This document shows, one piece after another, positions 34,318 to 43,066 of a DNA stretch of 64,000 nt. The stretch spans positions 2,626,501 through 2,690,500 of the forward strand of contig NZ_CP115775.1 in the NCBI RefSeq assembly GCF_027913035.1, read 5' to 3'. The position numbers and the translations under genes are program-made. Under the pieces are notes generated by a model. The model was not told the origin of the DNA, searched no databases, and worked only from the letters and a program-made list of their open reading frames with translations. Within the stretch, counting starts at the first letter, position 1, and the number at the start of each line of letters is the position of its first letter. The stretch comes from Paracoccus albus (GTDB taxonomy: Bacteria > Pseudomonadota > Alphaproteobacteria > Rhodobacterales > Rhodobacteraceae).

Positions 34318-35751
34318 ATGGCGCCGCGCAGCGAAAAGCTGATCATCGGCCAACGGCTGAAGGTTTTACGTACCACGCTGGGGCTCACTCAGGCGCAGAT
34401 GGCCGACCAGCTTGGCGTGTCTGCAAGCTATATTACGCTGATCGAAGCTGATCAGCGACCCGCCTCGGCAAAGCTGCTGATGCGGTTGGCGCAGGTCTAT
34501 GACATCAATGTGGCCGAGCTGGCACCCGGAACTGATTCGCAGCTTGCTGCCGATTTCGAAGCGGTGCTCAAAGACCCCTCGCTGGAGACAGAGGGCGTCG
34601 GCCGCGCCGAGATCGAAGCAGTTCTGCAAGCCTCTCCGCGCATTGCATCTGCTCTGGTCAAACTGCAAGGCCGGCTGAGCGATGTGCTCATGCGCGGCCA
34701 GGTAGAGGCCAATCCCCTGACCGACCGCAACAAGGTCGAGGCTCTTGCACAGGTCGCCAAACCGGTCGAACTGGTCCACGACTGGTTTTACGAAAACCGC
34801 AACTATATAGACGAACTCGACCGCGTAGCCGAAGGCGTGGCCGAAGAACACAGGTTGCATCGCGACGAATCCGGCGTGCGCCTGAATGGCCTGCTTGCCG
34901 CGCATAACATCCGGGTTCGCAGGCTTCCTGCCTCTGTCATGGCGGGAACGCTGCGCCGGTATGACCCCCACCGCAAAGAGTTATTGCTGTCCGAACGGCT
35001 GGACGTCGCAAGCCGCCGCTTTCAGATCGCCGTCCTCATCGCAAGGCTGGACTATCAGGACCTGATTGATGAGGTGATGGGCAATGCGTTTGATGGCGAC
35101 GCGACGCGCAGTCTGGCCCGCGTCAGCCTGTCGAATTATTTCGCCGCCGCGATGCTGATGCCCTATGGTCCCTTCCTCGCCGCATGTGAGACAGAGCGTT
35201 ATGATATCGACGTTGTCGGCCACCGTTTTGGCACCAGCTTCGAACAAACGGCCCACCGCATGACGACATTGCAGCGACAGGAAGCGCGGGGGATACCTTT
35301 CTTCTTCGTACGCGTGGACCGAGCCGGGAACGTGTCGAAACGCTTCAGCGCCGGACGCTTCCCCTTCTCGCGCTTTGGTGGAACCTGCCCACTTTGGAAT
35401 ATTCACAGCGCGTTCGAGACTCCGGGCAAGGTCACGACGCAATTGATACGGATGCCAGAGGGCGCGCGTTACTATTCCATCGCGCGAACTGTCACGCGCG
35501 CGGGCGGCAGTTATACCGATCCGGCTCCCAGGCTGGCCGTTGGGCTTGGCTGCGATGTCGCCTTTGCGCCAAGGCTGATCTACGCTGACAGCGCCGATCC
35601 AGAGCGGACAGAGCCAACGGATATCGGCCTGAATTGCTACCTCTGTGAAAGGCAGAATTGCGCGTCGCGTGCTCAGGCGCCGATCAATCGCAATCTTGCT
35701 GTGAACGAACTGGAACGCTCGGTCGCGCTGTTCAGCTTTGATCCGGAATAG
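34318..35751 (+). CDS. ramB: RamB-type XRE regulator, probable regulator of aceA
   Basis: A 477-residue paralogue of the regulator at 28400. XRE helix-turn-helix at about 10-65 (GLTQAQMADQLGVSASYITLIEADQRPAS), DUF955 region near 240-300, and a C-terminal Cys cluster CYLCERQNCASRA. RamB controls isocitrate lyase in Corynebacterium and, to my knowledge, in Paracoccus denitrificans, where it ties glyoxylate-shunt expression to acyl-CoA metabolism. Divergence from aceA supports the same role. The start ATG at 34318 has only a weak ribosome-binding site (AAGGATTGTAAC). Six bases separate its stop from that of the convergent permease gene. Confidence 0.88.
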   Translation: MAPRSEKLIIGQRLKVLRTTLGLTQAQMADQLGVSASYITLIEADQRPASAKLLMRLAQVYDINVAELAPGTDSQLAADFEAVLKDPSLETEGVGRAEIEAVLQASPRIASALVKLQGRLSDVLMRGQVEANPLTDRNKVEALAQVAKPVELVHDWFYENRNYIDELDRVAEGVAEEHRLHRDESGVRLNGLLAAHNIRVRRLPASVMAGTLRRYDPHRKELLLSERLDVASRRFQIAVLIARLDYQDLIDEVMGNAFDGDATRSLARVSLSNYFAAAMLMPYGPFLAACETERYDIDVVGHRFGTSFEQTAHRMTTLQRQEARGIPFFFVRVDRAGNVSKRFSAGRFPFSRFGGTCPLWNIHSAFETPGKVTTQLIRMPEGARYYSIARTVTRAGGSYTDPAPRLAVGLGCDVAFAPRLIYADSADPERTEPTDIGLNCYLCERQNCASRAQAPINRNLAVNELERSVALFSFDPE

Positions 35752-35757
35752 GCTTGC

Positions 35758-37080
35758 TTACCCGCGCAGCTCTTGTGTCACGGGGCGGCGCAACGCTAGC
35801 GCCGCAGGCAGCAGCGCGACAAGCATCGAAAGCGAGAAGCAAGCGGCAACAAGATGAAGTTCAGCCCAGCCCAGATGTGGCTCGATCAGCAGACCTGACC
35901 GCGCGGAAAGCACGGCCGACATAGCCCTGACAGCTATGATGGCAACCGCCAGACCAAGCAACGATCCCAGACCCAGCAGAATGGCGGCGTAGGACCATAG
36001 CAGCGCAAATATCATCCGAGCCGGGGCGCCGAGTGCCTGCAAAAGTGCCAGCCGTCGCGCGAACAAACGCGACAGGATGATCAGGCCGGTCAGAACCGCC
36101 GCCGCAACAAGAACCTGTGTGACAATCGACAGAACCGACATGACTTCCCGAATACTGCCGAGAAGTCCATGCAGTCGGGCCAGTACAGCACCGGGGAAGA
36201 ATGCCATTGTCCGGTCAGTCGAGAAAGCCGACTGAAGGCCATATGCGGCCGCCAGATCCGGCGTGCTGATCAGCGCCGCAGGGGTTCCCGGAAAGAACTC
36301 CGGATCAAATGGCGGTCCGAGTGTTTCGTCCTCTGCATCGCTGTGCCCATTGCCCAAGCCGTGGGTCAGCCACACAGATTCGATCGCGGTCACAATGGCG
36401 TCGTCCCAAGGGCTGCCAGTCGGGGCCATCCGCCCGACAACCGTAAGGTGCTCGCCAGCATGTGCGTCGTGTTCTGCCGCTTCACCCGTGCCATGCGCGG
36501 GTGAGATCTCATCGCCGATCTTCAGTGGGACTCGCGCACCTACCACCACCTGTTCATGCGTCGAAAACATCCCGCCCTCAGCAAGCTCGCCTGACAGATG
36601 GGTCACAAATTCGGCCGTGGTTCCGACGATGCCGTGACCCTGCCAACTGTCGCCATAGGCAATGGGTGCTATCACCGCGCCATCAACCTCACGAACTGCC
36701 GCAGTCAAGGACTTCCAATCGTCGCCACCCAGAAGCGGAGCAGCGGTTGGCTGCAGATAAACCGTGGAAAGCAGCATCGAGACTTCATCGCCGGGTGCGG
36801 TGACGACAAGGTCGAATTTTTCCGCAACACGCGCCGTTGCCTGCCTTAGCCCAAGTTCTTGCGCGATCAGCCCTGCGCCGATCCCGACCGACAATGCAAC
36901 TAGCAGGATAAATGCCAGATTCGTCCATCGATAGCGGACCAGAAGGCTGCGCAAAATCGTCAACAGCGCCAAGCCCCTGCATATGACGAACCCCAGAAGC
37001 AGCGACGGGGCAAGGATAGCCAATGCCAAAATCAAATCCTGCGCCAAAGATGGCAGTGAGATCCAGAAATCGCCGATCAT
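35758..37080 (-). CDS. FtsX/MacB-like ABC transporter permease
   Basis: A 440-residue inner-membrane protein. Two N-terminal membrane segments (about 12-35 and 50-70) precede a periplasmic domain of about 230 residues; three C-terminal segments (about 310-330, 350-378, 405-428) complete the FtsX-type layout. The periplasmic domain has His-rich loops (HGTGEAAEHDAHAGEH and HGLGNGHSDAED), which suggests metal binding. It overlaps the ATPase gene by four bases (ATGA), and that gene overlaps the small secreted protein gene in the same way. The module probably acts in envelope transport or mechanotransmission; substrate unknown. Confidence 0.85.
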   Translation of the reverse strand: MIGDFWISLPSLAQDLILALAILAPSLLLGFVICRGLALLTILRSLLVRYRWTNLAFILLVALSVGIGAGLIAQELGLRQATARVAEKFDLVVTAPGDEVSMLLSTVYLQPTAAPLLGGDDWKSLTAAVREVDGAVIAPIAYGDSWQGHGIVGTTAEFVTHLSGELAEGGMFSTHEQVVVGARVPLKIGDEISPAHGTGEAAEHDAHAGEHLTVVGRMAPTGSPWDDAIVTAIESVWLTHGLGNGHSDAEDETLGPPFDPEFFPGTPAALISTPDLAAAYGLQSAFSTDRTMAFFPGAVLARLHGLLGSIREVMSVLSIVTQVLVAAAVLTGLIILSRLFARRLALLQALGAPARMIFALLWSYAAILLGLGSLLGLAVAIIAVRAMSAVLSARSGLLIEPHLGWAELHLVAACFSLSMLVALLPAALALRRPVTQELRG

Positions 37081-37736
37081 GCTGCGTGCAGCCTTCCGTC
37101 ACGGATTGTCAGCACCTGATCCATTGCAGACCAGACGTTCTCGTCATGGCTGACCACGACGACAGTCCTCCCATCGCGCCGCGCTTGATTGCTCAGGTCC
37201 TCAATCAGCCGGTCCGCTGCGGCGCGATCAAGGCTCGCCGTTGGCTCATCCGCCAGCAAAACCGGCGGGTCATGCGCAAGCGCACGTACGACCGCGATGC
37301 GCTGCCTTTCGCCACCTGAAAGCAAATCTGCCCTGCGTGCAGATAGACCGGCGATGCCCATTTCCTGCATCATCCGGTCAACCCGCGCCGCCAGAACGGC
37401 ACGCTCGGGACGGAATGCGGTTGAGATCAGCGCATTTTCCCGACCTGAAAGTTCCTCGAAAAGCAGGAAATCCTGAAAGATCATTCCCAGATTTTCGCGC
37501 CGGAACTGTGTGCGTTGCGACTGTGAGAGCCGGGTGAGATCATACCGCCCCCAGGAAAGCTGCCCCTTCGCAGGCACCAGCCCGGCCAGAGCGTGAAGAG
37601 CAGTTGTTTTTCCTGCGCCGGATGGCCCCCGGATCGCCGTCAGGCTGCCGGCGGCCAGTTCCAACCGCGGGATTGTCAGCAGCACCCTGCCCTTGGCGCT
37701 GACGCTCAGTTCGCGCACATCCAGCGGCAGGCTCAT
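37077..37736 (-). CDS. ABC transporter ATP-binding protein (LolD/MacB type)
   Basis: A 219-residue nucleotide-binding subunit with Walker A GPSGAGKTT (about 38-46), Q-loop MIFQDFLLFEE, signature LLSGGERQR and Walker B VLLADEPTASLD. This matches the MacB/LolD/FtsE class that energises FtsX-like permeases. It is the middle gene of a three-gene operon with four-base overlaps on both sides. No MacA-like adaptor or outer-membrane partner is adjacent. Confidence 0.9.
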   Translation of the reverse strand: MSLPLDVRELSVSAKGRVLLTIPRLELAAGSLTAIRGPSGAGKTTALHALAGLVPAKGQLSWGRYDLTRLSQSQRTQFRRENLGMIFQDFLLFEELSGRENALISTAFRPERAVLAARVDRMMQEMGIAGLSARRADLLSGGERQRIAVVRALAHDPPVLLADEPTASLDRAAADRLIEDLSNQARRDGRTVVVVSHDENVWSAMDQVLTIRDGRLHAA

Positions 37737-38164
37737 ACCCGTTCATAAACCGCATCAACCAGCCGCACGCGACTGACAAACCCCAGATCCTCGTCACGAT
37801 GCGTCCCAAGTTCCAACACGCCGGTGACACCGATTGGAATATTGAACGCAAGCACCTTCACAAGCCGTTTGGTATAGATAGCGACGATATCGGTCGGCCA
37901 GTCAGCGGCGCTGCTGCAGAACGGACAAACCGACATCGGACGCCGTGTCAGCACAAAGAACTTGCTTTCCGCGCGCAAAGGCGGCGCCATGAACCCTTCA
38001 ACCGTGATCCGCTGACCTTTAAGACCTTCGGCGAGTTCGGAAAAGCTGCGATCCTTGTTATAGAGGTCGCGCAGCAGAATGGGCTCATCCGATGCGAAGG
38101 CCCGACCCGCACAGCCAAACGCCGCCATCGAGAGTATCGCATTGCGTCGGGTAAATGGATGCAT
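37733..38164 (-). CDS. secreted protein with a Cys-x-x-Cys motif, first gene of the ABC module
   Basis: A 143-residue protein. The start is ATG at 38164 (AGG eight bases upstream; an in-frame TTG at 38170 is an alternative). A twin-Arg-like start (TRRNAILSMAAFGCAGRAFAS) suggests Tat or Sec export. The mature part has RITVEGFMAPPLRAESKFFVLTRRP in pieces and VCPFCSSAADWPTDIVAIY, then an OB-like beta pattern. It is translationally coupled to the ABC ATPase, so it is likely the periplasmic partner. The CxxC pair with nearby Asp and His-rich permease loops points to metal handling, which is inference only. I do not recognise a named family with certainty. Confidence 0.75.
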   Translation of the reverse strand: MHPFTRRNAILSMAAFGCAGRAFASDEPILLRDLYNKDRSFSELAEGLKGQRITVEGFMAPPLRAESKFFVLTRRPMSVCPFCSSAADWPTDIVAIYTKRLVKVLAFNIPIGVTGVLELGTHRDEDLGFVSRVRLVDAVYERV

Positions 38165-38175
38165 AACCAACCTGT

Positions 38176-38216
38176 AAAAAAATGAAAGCGGGGCGGGCCG
38201 CGAACGGCCCTGCCCC
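38176..38216 (-). terminator. intrinsic terminator of phoA
   Basis: A GC-rich stem GGGGC-a-GGGCCG / CGGCCC-g-CCCC with a TTCG tetraloop and one internal mismatch (38190-38216), followed on the minus strand by GCTTTCATTTTTTT. Placed 18 bases after the alkaline phosphatase stop. Confidence 0.88.
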
Positions 38217-38233
38217 TTGTTTCTTTGCCAAAG

Positions 38234-39811
38234 TTACTCGGCAGTTACTGCTTGATACATGACGTGGAAGATCAGGTTCTGCTCTATCACGCCGCGGAAC
38301 AGATGCGACCACGGACCGTCGGCCAAGACGGCAACATCCTCGCCCGAGTGGGTTTCTGATGTCATCGGGATCAGTGCCTGCTGAAGATAGTCGATATCCG
38401 TTGCCTCTTCCTGCGTCAGGTCGGGGCGCGAGCCACCATATTCCGGCGTTGCGGGCTCTTCCGCTGCTTCCTGCTCGGCCGAGTCGTCGGCCTGCCCATC
38501 GACATTTGCGTGATCGGCAGTAGCCTCTTCCGGTACGATCTCATGCATGACCGAACCCGCACCGTTCAGGTAGCCAGCGACGGTGTAGGGCTTGCCGTCC
38601 AGACCGATATTCGGCTCTTCTGTATGGGCGTTTCCGTTGTCATCCACCTGATAGCAAAGACCGGTGATCGGCGTGCCAAGGCCGCAATATCCGTTGAAAG
38701 CAATCGCGTGTTCATGGTCGGCGGTGACGATAATCAGCGTCTCTTCCATATCGACCATCGAAACCGCTTTTTCGATCGCTTCCGCGAAGGCGGCGCCATC
38801 GGTTACGGCGCGGTGCAGGTTGCCGTCGTGATTGGCGTGGTCGACACGGCCACCCTCAACCTCCAGGTAGAAGCCCTCTTCGTTGTTCGAGAGGTTGTTG
38901 ATGGCCATCTCGGTCATCTCTGCCAGTGAAGGCTCGCCGCTGCGGTCTTCTTCATACATCATGTGGCTGGCTTCGAAGAGACCAAGAACCGGTTTCGTCT
39001 GATCGGCAGCGGCGGCGGTCTCGTCATTCCAGACATACTGCCAGCCCTTGCCTTCGATTTCCTCGATCAGGTTGCGGTCATCGGTGCGCCGACCGTCATT
39101 GCCTTCTTCATCGGTGATGCCGTTGGGCAGGAAGTGACGGCGGCCACCACCCATGACGAAATCAATCGTGCCGGCGTCGACCGCGTCGACCAACTGCGCC
39201 GCGATGTCTTTCTGTGCGCAGTTCTCTGGCAGCGCGGTATTGTCTTCCCAATTGCGGTTGGCCGTTTTGGCGTAGACGGCAGCCGGGGTCGCATGGGTGA
39301 TCCGCGCCGTCGACACGACCCCAACCGACTTGCCCATATCGCTTACGATTTCGGCGAATGTCGTCAGACCCGCATTCGCGGCGGCATCGCAGCTGTCATA
39401 GGCACCTGCGTCGTCGATGTTGATCGTGCCATTGCGCGACTTGATGCCGGTGTTCATGGCACTGGCGGTCGGTGCCGAGTCGGGCGTCTGTCCGTTGGTG
39501 GTATAAGTTTTCACCAAAGCCAGGTTCGGAAACTGTTCCTGCGGCAGAACATGATCCTCGCCCGAACCGCCGGCCTGCTGACCAACCCACAGACGTGTGG
39601 CATAGTTCGTGCCCACACCGTTACCGTCTGCAACGAACAGGATGACATTCTTGGCGCGATTGGTGTTGGGCTGGACGGCGGCCAGTTCATCAATGCGCGC
39701 CTGCGCGTCGGTGAACCACTGGCTGTCCTGCTGGCTGATCGATACCTGCGCAGTTGCCGCAGAAGCAAGCAACATGGAAGCGACGCTAAGGGGGATAATG
39801 CAGTTTCGCAT
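38234..39811 (-). CDS. phoA: alkaline phosphatase (PhoA family)
   Basis: A 525-residue periplasmic phosphomonoesterase. Residues 1-22 are a signal peptide (CIIPLSVASMLLASAATA). The metal ligand Asp62 lies in FVADGNGVG, and the nucleophile Ser112 in TPDSAPTASAMNTG; later ligands are in GGRVDHANHDG and VTADHEH and near the end in THSGEDVAV. An acidic low-complexity insert (residues about 430-455) precedes the last catalytic block. The start at 39811 follows GGAGCTTCTC. A plausible Pho box lies about 65 bases upstream, so induction by phosphate starvation is expected. Confidence 0.93.
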   Translation of the reverse strand: MRNCIIPLSVASMLLASAATAQVSISQQDSQWFTDAQARIDELAAVQPNTNRAKNVILFVADGNGVGTNYATRLWVGQQAGGSGEDHVLPQEQFPNLALVKTYTTNGQTPDSAPTASAMNTGIKSRNGTINIDDAGAYDSCDAAANAGLTTFAEIVSDMGKSVGVVSTARITHATPAAVYAKTANRNWEDNTALPENCAQKDIAAQLVDAVDAGTIDFVMGGGRRHFLPNGITDEEGNDGRRTDDRNLIEEIEGKGWQYVWNDETAAAADQTKPVLGLFEASHMMYEEDRSGEPSLAEMTEMAINNLSNNEEGFYLEVEGGRVDHANHDGNLHRAVTDGAAFAEAIEKAVSMVDMEETLIIVTADHEHAIAFNGYCGLGTPITGLCYQVDDNGNAHTEEPNIGLDGKPYTVAGYLNGAGSVMHEIVPEEATADHANVDGQADDSAEQEAAEEPATPEYGGSRPDLTQEEATDIDYLQQALIPMTSETHSGEDVAVLADGPWSHLFRGVIEQNLIFHVMYQAVTAE

Positions 39812-39874
39812 GAGAAGCTCCGATTGTTTCGGGCTGGTCATGGCAGAGGAGTGTAAACCTTCATTAACGTTTCT

Positions 39875-39892
39875 GTGCAGCTATTGTGACAG
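39875..39892 (-). promoter_or_regulatory. candidate Pho box upstream of phoA
   Basis: On the minus strand CTGTCAC-AATA-GCTGCAC matches the PhoB layout of two 7-bp direct half-sites separated by four AT bases; the first half is near-perfect, the second weaker. It lies 64-81 bases before the start codon, a suitable distance. Confidence 0.5.
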
Positions 39893-39951
39893 CGCGGAAG
39901 GGCGCCGGTTGCCCTGCACAGGCATAGGCGGCGCGCACCATGTCCGTTCGG

Positions 39952-40926
39952 TCAGCCCCGATTGTGCGGCTCATCCCAGTCAATGACCGGATTGATCGGG
40001 ATGATCCTGTGGGGGTTTATCGTATCGTGGCTGTAATGATAGTGGCGCACGATGTGATCGAAATTGACCGTCTCTGCCACGCCGGGGAGCTGATAAAGCT
40101 CTCGCGTCCAGCCCCACAGGTTGGGATATTCGCGCAGCCATTTCCGGTTGCATTTGAAATGCGTGTGATAGACCGGGTCAAAGCGAAGCATGGTCGTGAA
40201 AAGCCGCCAATCCGCTTCTGTCAGCCTGTCGCCCGCCAGATAGCGGTTGCTTCCCAGCAGGTCCTCCAGCCAGTCCAGGCTATCAAACAGCGGAACAATC
40301 GCCTCGTCATAGGCTTCCTGGCTGGTGGCAAAGCCTGCCTTGTAGACCCCGTTATTCACCGTGTCATAGATGCGGTCATTCAATGCGTGAATCTGATCGT
40401 GCAGTTCTTCGGGGTAATAGTCGTCATCATTTCCCGTCAGCCCGTTGAAGGCTGCGTTGAACATGCGGATGATCTCGGCGCTTTCGTTGCTGACGATGGT
40501 ATTGCGCTGCTTGTCCCAGAGCACAGGCACAGTCACACGGCCAGAGGCTTTCGGATCAGCGCGAAGGTATACGTCGCGCAGATGGGGCAGGCCGAACAAT
40601 GTATCGCCGGTTGCGCCAGGGAAATCGGTCCGAAACTCCCACCCTTCCTTCAGCATGTCCGGATGCACGGCGGAAATGTCGATATGTGGTGCCAGACCTT
40701 TGATCTGCCGGAAAATCAGGGCGCGATGGGCCCAGGGGCAGGCATAGCAGACATACAGATGGTAGCGCCCGCTTTCGGCGGCAAAGCCACCCTCGCCGCT
40801 TGGCCCGGCCGAGCCATCAGCCGTGATCCAGTTGCGCCAAGACGTCGTCGTGCGCTTGAAGCGTCCGCCAGTGCTTTCGGTGTCATACCAGACGTCATGC
40901 CAAACGCCGTCAACGAGTTGTCCCAT
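39952..40926 (-). CDS. glutathionyl-hydroquinone reductase (xi-class GST, YqjG/ECM4 family)
   Basis: A 324-residue cytoplasmic enzyme that reduces glutathionyl-hydroquinones. The family active-site motif is present as VCYACPWAHR with Cys63, preceded by GRYHLYV and followed by the GST alpha-helical domain (about 165-310), including EADWRLFTTMLRFDPVY and NRKWLREYPNLWGW. Length and motifs match the family well. It lies 26 bases downstream of a GNAT gene on the same strand and may share its transcript. Confidence 0.92.
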   Translation of the reverse strand: MGQLVDGVWHDVWYDTESTGGRFKRTTTSWRNWITADGSAGPSGEGGFAAESGRYHLYVCYACPWAHRALIFRQIKGLAPHIDISAVHPDMLKEGWEFRTDFPGATGDTLFGLPHLRDVYLRADPKASGRVTVPVLWDKQRNTIVSNESAEIIRMFNAAFNGLTGNDDDYYPEELHDQIHALNDRIYDTVNNGVYKAGFATSQEAYDEAIVPLFDSLDWLEDLLGSNRYLAGDRLTEADWRLFTTMLRFDPVYHTHFKCNRKWLREYPNLWGWTRELYQLPGVAETVNFDHIVRHYHYSHDTINPHRIIPINPVIDWDEPHNRG

Positions 40927-40952
40927 ATTTCAACCTTCCGTGTGAATGCCGT

Positions 40953-41267
40953 CTAAGGATCTTCGCCCGGCTTCGTCGTGAACAGATCGGACCATTCGGG
41001 ATGGCGCTGATACTGCGCACGGATAAACGGGCAGACCGGAACGATACGAAAGCCATTCTGGCGCGCATCATCCAACATATAGTCAAGCAGCGCCTTCGCG
41101 ACGCCCTTGCCGCCCAGTTCATCGGGAACACCCGTGTGATCCGCGCTGATGACCCCGTCACCACGATGGGTAAAGGTGATCTCGCCCTCTGCATCAATGC
41201 CGTCAAGCGCGGCAACGTAACGGCCCCGGCGGTCGCCGTCTTCTTTCGTGATCGTAAGTTCGGTCAT
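40953..41267 (-). CDS. GNAT-family N-acetyltransferase (NATD1/YjdJ-like)
   Basis: A 104-residue protein with the short GNAT fold: EGEITFTHRGDGVISADHTGVPDELGGKGVAKALLDYMLDDA in pieces, containing the acetyl-CoA-binding GGKGVAKALL, and a C-terminal IVPVCPFIRAQYQRHPEW typical of the NATD1/YjdJ group. Substrate unknown. It is followed by the GST-family gene. Confidence 0.88.
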   Translation of the reverse strand: MTELTITKEDGDRRGRYVAALDGIDAEGEITFTHRGDGVISADHTGVPDELGGKGVAKALLDYMLDDARQNGFRIVPVCPFIRAQYQRHPEWSDLFTTKPGEDP

Positions 41268-41371
41268 TGAAAAGCCTCTCCTACCATTGATCTGATAACA
41301 GAATGTGCCAGACCGTCCGTTCGTTCCAGCCAGCCATCAACGAACCCGGTGTTCGTTTGAGAGGAACGGGG

Positions 41372-43000
41372 TCAGACCCGTATCCGACCGGACAGCAGAA
41401 CCACGGGTATCATGCCGATGAAAACGATCATCAGTGCTGCGATCGAGGCATCTTCATAGGTGCCCCGCGCAGCCTCTCCGTAAAGATGCGTAGCCAGCGT
41501 CTCGACGTTGAGCGGCCGCAGCAACAGTGTGGCGGGAAGCTCTTTCACGCAGTCGACGAAGATCAGCAGACCGGCCGCCGTCATGGAGGCGCGCGACAGT
41601 GGCAGATGTATCTGTCTGAACACGCCCGACGGGCTACGTCCAAGGCTGCGGGCCGCATGATCGAAGCTGGCGGGCACGCGGGTCATGCCAGCCTCTATCC
41701 CGCCGGCGGCAATCGCCAGAAAACGCGCGACATAGGCGTAGATCATGCCTGCCCCCGCACCCAGCAAGATCAATTGCGGTGCATCCGCCATGAACCAGCC
41801 GAGCACCGCCGAAATTTGCCGGTCGGCGAAAATGATCACCGGCAGCAACCCAATCGCAAGGATCGTTCCGGGCAGGGCGTAGCCTAGTGTCGACAGACGA
41901 ACAGCCGCCCTTGTTACCGGGCCGGAGGAAAAGCGCGGCGCCACGCTGACCAGCATCCCAAGACAGACCGCAATGACCGTCGCCGACATCGCCAGAACCG
42001 CCGTCTGCCAAGTCTCTGTCCAGATACGTTCGGGAATGCCGGCGAATTGATACCTGCGCCATGCCTGATGGATCAGATAGGTGGCGGGGGCGACGAAGCC
42101 GATCAGGACGGGGATCAGGCAGACTGCCATCGCAGTCAGTCCGGCCACACCACCCAGCTTTACCCGCGCCAATGGCACCTGCCGTCGTGACCCGCTGGCA
42201 TAGACCTGCCCGCTTCGCGCCGCACGCTCCATCACCACAAGTGCGATCACAACCAGCAGCATGACAAGCGCAATCTGTGCGGCCCCCGGCAGGTCGGTCC
42301 GGTTCAGCCATGTCGAATAGACCGTGACTGTCAGGGTGCGGACACCCAGAAACTCTGCCGCGCCAATGTCATTCAGCGTTTCCATCAATGCAAGCGCCAT
42401 ACCCGCCGCAATCGCTGGCCGCGCGAGTGGCACGACGACACGCCAGAAAATACGCAGCGGTCCCGCGCCAAGCGTGCGGCTTGCCTCCAGCATGTTCGCC
42501 GCCTGCGTCGCGAAAAGGGCACGCACGGGAAGGTAAACATAAGGATACAGCACAAAGCCCAGCAGGATGATGCAGCCGGTCATCGACCGGATGTCAGGCA
42601 GCCTGAAATCCCGCGGGCTGGAATAGCCCAGCACATTGCGGATCAGCGACTGAACCGGACCGATGGGGTGCAAGATGTCCAGATAGGCGTAAGCAACGAT
42701 ATAGGTCGGCACCGCCAGCGGCAGCAGCAATGCCCAGCCCAGGACGCGGCGACCGGGAAAATCGAAACCGGCAATCAGCCACGCCGTTACGGTCCCCAGC
42801 AACGCCACGATAATCCCAACGCCGCACAGCAGAATCACTGTCTGGGTCAGCGCATTGGCAAGCACATTGCGGAAAAGGTGCGACCACAGCCCGACGCTGC
42901 CCTGAAGGGCAAAACCGAAAAGCGCAACGACCGGCAGAACGACAATCGCCGCGATCAGGACTGCGATCAGGCGCCATCCACTGCCCGGCGTCAGGGACAT
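41372..43000 (-). CDS. fbpB: ferric iron ABC transporter permease (FbpB/FutB type)
   Basis: A 542-residue protein with about 12 membrane segments arranged as two tandem permease domains. Each carries an EAA-like loop (EASRTLGAGPLRIFWRVVVPLARPA and DHAARSLGRSPSGVFRQIHLPLSR). This fused-permease layout is typical of Fe(3+) importers. The start at 43000 (MSLTPGSGWR) follows GGAGGTTACCC; the frame to 43033 is not used. It lies 66 bases downstream of the binding-protein gene. Together with the divergent ATPase it should import ferric iron delivered to the periplasm. Confidence 0.92.
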   Translation of the reverse strand: MSLTPGSGWRLIAVLIAAIVVLPVVALFGFALQGSVGLWSHLFRNVLANALTQTVILLCGVGIIVALLGTVTAWLIAGFDFPGRRVLGWALLLPLAVPTYIVAYAYLDILHPIGPVQSLIRNVLGYSSPRDFRLPDIRSMTGCIILLGFVLYPYVYLPVRALFATQAANMLEASRTLGAGPLRIFWRVVVPLARPAIAAGMALALMETLNDIGAAEFLGVRTLTVTVYSTWLNRTDLPGAAQIALVMLLVVIALVVMERAARSGQVYASGSRRQVPLARVKLGGVAGLTAMAVCLIPVLIGFVAPATYLIHQAWRRYQFAGIPERIWTETWQTAVLAMSATVIAVCLGMLVSVAPRFSSGPVTRAAVRLSTLGYALPGTILAIGLLPVIIFADRQISAVLGWFMADAPQLILLGAGAGMIYAYVARFLAIAAGGIEAGMTRVPASFDHAARSLGRSPSGVFRQIHLPLSRASMTAAGLLIFVDCVKELPATLLLRPLNVETLATHLYGEAARGTYEDASIAALMIVFIGMIPVVLLSGRIRV

Positions 43001-43066
43001 GGGTAACCTCCTCAGGGGCGTATCACCGCGCAAGACAGCGCGGAGATACGCATAGCGGAGCCGGGA

